DNA of 64,000 bases from Kitagawia praeruptora (taxonomy: Eukaryota > Streptophyta > Magnoliopsida > Apiales > Apiaceae), in NCBI GenBank assembly GCA_037693485.1, contig CM075351.1, positions 65,746,001 through 65,810,000 of the forward strand. Direction: 5' to 3'. Positions 60,367 through 64,000 of the stretch are shown in pieces; position 1 is the first letter of the stretch, and each line of letters starts with the position of its first letter. The translations under genes and the position numbers were made by a program. The notes under the pieces were generated by a model. The model searched no databases, had not been told where the DNA came from, and saw nothing but the letters and a program-made list of their open reading frames with translations.

Positions 60367-63300
60367 TCACACATCAATGAGGTGGATCACCTCCTCCTCA
60401 TAAACAACTGGTAGTTCTAAAAATGGTTTAAGGCGTTGCCCATTAACTTTAAATGTTTCTCCAGTTTTAGGATTTTCAATTTCAAAAGCACCATGAGGAA
60501 AAACAACTTTAACAACATATGGACCCTCCCATCTAGATCTCAATTTTCCATGAAATAAGTGCAGTCTAGAGTTGTATAAAAGAACTTTTTGACCAGGAGA
60601 AAAAGATTTTCTCAGAATAGATTTATCATGCAAAAGTTTAGTTCTTTCCTTATAAATCTTAGCATTTTCATAGGCATCATTCCTGATTTCTTCTAACTCA
60701 GATAGTTGTAACTTCCTATGACTACCAGCAGTGGGTAAATCAAAATTCAACTCTTTAATGGCCCAAAAAGCTCTATGTTCAAGTTCAACGGGAAGATGAC
60801 ATGCCTTACCAAACACAATCCTATAAGGAGACATACCCAAAACAGTCTTAAAAGCAGTGCGATAAGCCCAAAGTGCATCCATCAATTTAATAGACCAATC
60901 TTTCCTATTTGAATTGATAGTTTTCTCTAGAATTTGTTTAATCTGCCTATTAGAGACCTCAACTTGACCACTAGTTTGAGGATGGTAGGGTGTGGCTAAC
61001 TTATGAGTGATGGAATACTTCCTCAAAAGAGACTCAAACTGATGGTTTTTGAAATGCTTACCTTGGTCACTAATTATAGCTCTAGGCGTACCAAATCTAG
61101 AAAAAATATTCTCCTTTAAGAACTTAAGAACTACCTTGTTATCATTAGACTTAGTTGGTATGGCTTCGACCCATTTAGAGACATAATCAACCGCTAAGAG
61201 AATGTAGAGGTTACCAAAAGAATTAGGAAAGGGACCCATAAAATCTATTCCCCAAACATCAAAGATCTCAATAACTAAGATTGGATTCATTGGCATCATG
61301 TTTCTTCTAGTGATCTTTCCTAAATGTTGACATATACTACAAGCGGCACAAAATTCAGCAGAATCTTTAAATAGACTGGGCCAATAGAAACCAGATTGAA
61401 GTATTTTAGCAGCAGTCTTTTTAGCACTAAAGTGACCTCCACAAGCCTGATCATGACAAAAGGAAAGTATACTTCTAAACTCATGGTTTGGAACACACCT
61501 CCTAATGATTTGGTCCGGACAATACTTAAAAAGATAGGGATCATCCCAAAAGAAATATTTGACTTATGAGAGAAATTTGGATTTATCTTGCTTAGACCAA
61601 TGAGAAGGAATATCACCAGTGACAAGGTAGTTAATAATATCAGCAAACCAAGGAGTGGTAGATATGGAAAGAAGGTTCTCATCAGGAAAAGACTCATTCA
61701 AAGGCATATCAATGGTGGACTCCACTACTAGACGGGAAAGATGATCAGCAACAACATTTTCAAAACCCTTCTTATCCCTAACTTCTAGGTCAAACTCTTG
61801 GAGTAACAAGACCCACCTAATCAATCGGGCTTTTGAGTCTTTCTTAGAGAAGAGATATCTAAGGGCAGAGTGGTCAGTGTAAACAATGATTTTGGACCCT
61901 ATAAGATACGACCTAAACTTTTCAAGAGCAAAAACTACAGCTAGAAGTTCTTTTTCAGTGGTGGAGTAGTTGAGTTGAGCATCATTTAGAGTCTTACTAG
62001 CATAGTATATGACATGAGGTATCTTATTAATTCTTTGTCCTAAAACTGCTCCTACAGCATAATCAGACGCGTCACACATAAGCTCAAAAGGTTGATTCCA
62101 ATCAGGGGACTGAATGATAGGGGATGAGGTCAACTCTTTCTTAAGATGATCAAATGATTGCAGACATTCATTAGAAAATTCAAATTTTATGTCCTTGGAA
62201 AGAAGATTGGTCAATGGTCTAGCCTTTTTGCTAAAATCTTTAATGAAACGCCTATAAAAGCCAGCATGCCCTAAAAAGGAACGAATTTCTTTGATAGATT
62301 TTGGTGGAGGTAGATTAGCAATGAGATCAATTTTAGCTTTATCAACTTCAATTCCTTTTGACGAAATTTTACGACCAAGAACAATTCCTTCTTTAACCAT
62401 GAAATGACACTTTTCCCAATTAAGAACAAGATTTGTTTCTTTACATCGTTTTAAAACTAAGTCAAGATGATGAAGACACTGATGAAAAGAAGAACCAAAG
62501 ATGGAAAAGTCATCTATAAATATTTCTAGGAACTCTCCTACCATATCAGAGAAAATGCTCATCATACATATTTGAAAGGTGGCAGGGGCAGTGGTTAGAC
62601 CAAAAGCTAAACGACGATAGGCAAAGGTTCCAAAAGGACAAGTGAAGGTGGTCTTTTCTTGATCCTCAGGAGCAATAGGAATTTGAAAATAGCCAGAGAA
62701 ACCATCTAGAAAGCAATAGTATGAGTGACCTGCTAACCTTTCTAAGATTTGATCAATGAAGGGTAGAGGAAAATGATCTTTTCTAGTGGCAGCATTTAGT
62801 TTCCTATAGTCAATACACATTCTCCAACCAGATTGGACACGAGTGGGAACTAGTTCATCATCCTCATTGACAACTACAGTGATCCCTGACTTTTTAGGCA
62901 CTACTTGAACAGGACTGACCCAAGAACTATCAGATATAGGATAGATGATTCCATTATCTAGACATTTAAGGATTTCCTTCCTAATAACTTCCTTAAGAGT
63001 CGGGTTTAACCTCCTTTGTGGCTCTCTAACTGGTTTTGCATCATCAACTAAGTGAATCCTATGTTGGACAATGGCAGGGCTAATTCCCTTGATATCAGAT
63101 ATGCTCCACCCTATGGCTTCCTTATTCTCTCTAAGTACAAGTAAGAGCTCTCCCTCTTGAGAAGGTGTCAGATCAGATGCAACTATGACTGGAAGAGATT
63201 TAGAAGGACCTAGAAACATAGACTTAAGAGTTTCGGGAAGAGGTTTGAGTTCTAATTCTGGTGGACTTGTCTCAACTGATTCATTAGCTTCATAAAGTGG

Positions 63301-64000
63301 CAAAGGGGAAGGTTCTAACTCTTGGTTGGAACTAGGAGTGGTGGACTCTAACATTTCATTGACCTCATTTTTATGACAAGTATCATCCCATTCTTGACCA
63401 AAGTAGTTTTGACAAAAGCTAAGCACATCATCAACATTCATGACTTCATTATCAACTAACTCATCAATCATGTTAATATCTATGGGTTGGTCAAAATAGT
63501 CATTGGGTTGTTTTCCTACATTGAAAATGTTGAGATCAATTGTCATTTTCCCAAAAGTTAGCTTCATTAAACCATTCCTACAGTTAATTAAGGCATTAGA
63601 CGTGGCAAGAAAAGGCCTTCCTAGAATGATGGGAATTTGATTTTTGAGATTTTTGACTGGTTCGGTTTCTAGAACAACAAAATCAACGGGGAAGACAAAA
63701 TCACCAACCTTAATCAACACATCTTCTACTATACCCGTTGGAGTTTTAACAGAACGATCAGCTAACTGAAGAGTGACACTAGTCTTCTTAAGTTCACCTA
63801 AACCCAAGGCCTGATAGACTGATAATGGAAGAAGATTCACATTAGCTCCTAGATCGAGTAAAGCTTTATCAATGAAAGTATCACCTATGACACAAGAGAT
63901 GGTAGGACAACCAGGATCCTTATACTTCACAGGGATTTGATTTGACAAAATAGAACTAACATGAGATGTTAGAAAAGCTTTCTTAGGAACATGAGTGGTT
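60367..64000 (-). pseudogene. pol of the Athila-type element: protease, RT, RNase H, integrase; one stop
   Basis: The frame is open from the window edge (5' part missing) to TAA 61564-61566 and then continues in the same frame to 60367. Counting from the methionine at 63948: protease active-site LLDLGAN around residue 32 and ILGRPFLATSNALI near 110; RT from about 310 to 530 with YCFLDGFSGYFQI near 415 and the catalytic FIDD at 477-480; RNase H with LMCDASDYAVGAVLG near 626, TEKELLAVVFALEKF near 666 and YTDHSALRYL near 692. Past the stop come the HHCC zinc domain, the integrase core (WGIDFMGPFP, ISDQGKHF, SGQVEVSNR) and a GPY/F-like end (RWEGPYVVKVV). Only one nonsense codon is visible, between RNase H and integrase. 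It is a possible source of enzymes for the nested gag-protease copy, at least ancestrally. Confidence 0.88.

Larger units (their letters stand above)
57398..64000 (-). mobile_element. Athila/Tat-type Gypsy retrotransposon, 5' end outside window
   Basis: The element begins (in its own 3' direction) with an LTR at 57398-58531 and a polypurine tract, followed on the minus strand by a 1.8 kb noncoding interval and the pol frame up to the window edge. Protease, RT, RNase H and integrase follow Gypsy order. Gag and 5' LTR lie beyond 64000. Its protease and 3' noncoding parts match those of the nested copy at 13372-23414, so they are one family. The flank left of the LTR is GCCAG; the second copy of the duplication is out of view. 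Confidence 0.9.

Noticed and set aside
61320..61697. 125-residue minus-strand open frame overlapping the Athila pol
   Set aside because: It is a shifted-frame shadow of the RNase H/integrase junction; the true frame carries the zinc-binding residues.

Overview
The window is a repeat-dense, AT-rich piece of a plant nuclear chromosome, certainly a eudicot and perhaps an asterid (the repeat families look Apiaceae-like to me, but that is only an impression). The evidence is intron-split plant genes (a PLS-class PPR gene, a pyroglutamyl-peptidase I gene, an FCP1/CPL4-type RNA polymerase II CTD phosphatase), plant LTR retrotransposon lineages (Sirevirus Copia, Athila/Tat Gypsy) and many MITEs.

Layout. 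1-4399: right part of a CACTA-like element with ACGTCGG-type subterminal repeats; it carries a captured exon of a GH9 endoglucanase, other exon-like pieces and a foldback element sitting in a (TA)n tract. 4400-6016: intergenic, with one exon-like remnant. 6017-32302: a four-level nest. A Helitron-like element (minus) carries a Stowaway MITE and was split by a 24.2 kb plus-strand Sirevirus (7649-31841, TSD GTTAG). The Sirevirus reverse transcriptase gene was split by a 10.0 kb minus-strand Athila-type element (13372-23414, TSD CAAAG) that has only gag-protease, and this holds a foldback element in (TA)n. 32300-38330: MITEs, small tandem duplications and LTR fragments. 38600-40270: exon-like pieces of an unidentified gene or pseudogene. 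41023-53940: three host genes, all on the minus strand: CPL4-like (47007-53940, 8 coding exons), pyroglutamyl peptidase (43669-45161, 4 exons) and PPR (41023-43023, intronless). 54300-57397: MITEs and a 700 bp hAT-type element with a perfect 8 bp TSD. 57398-64000: the 3' two thirds of a second Athila-type element (minus) with protease, RT, RNase H and integrase, cut by the window edge.

How the parts relate. The two Athila-type elements belong to one family: the nested copy lacks RT, RNase H and integrase and would depend on a relative such as the one at 57398-64000. The two share a 106 bp noncoding block with no mismatch although their protease DNA differs by roughly one base in six. By eye, LTR pairs differ by about 2.5% in the Sirevirus and about 1% in the nested Athila, which agrees with the nesting order. 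The Sirevirus is heavily broken; nearly all its premature stops are glutamine codons changed by C-to-T. The host genes look intact. The CPL4-like gene has a solo LTR in its first coding intron and a 5' region with TGGGCY and AAACCCTA motifs typical of plant housekeeping genes.
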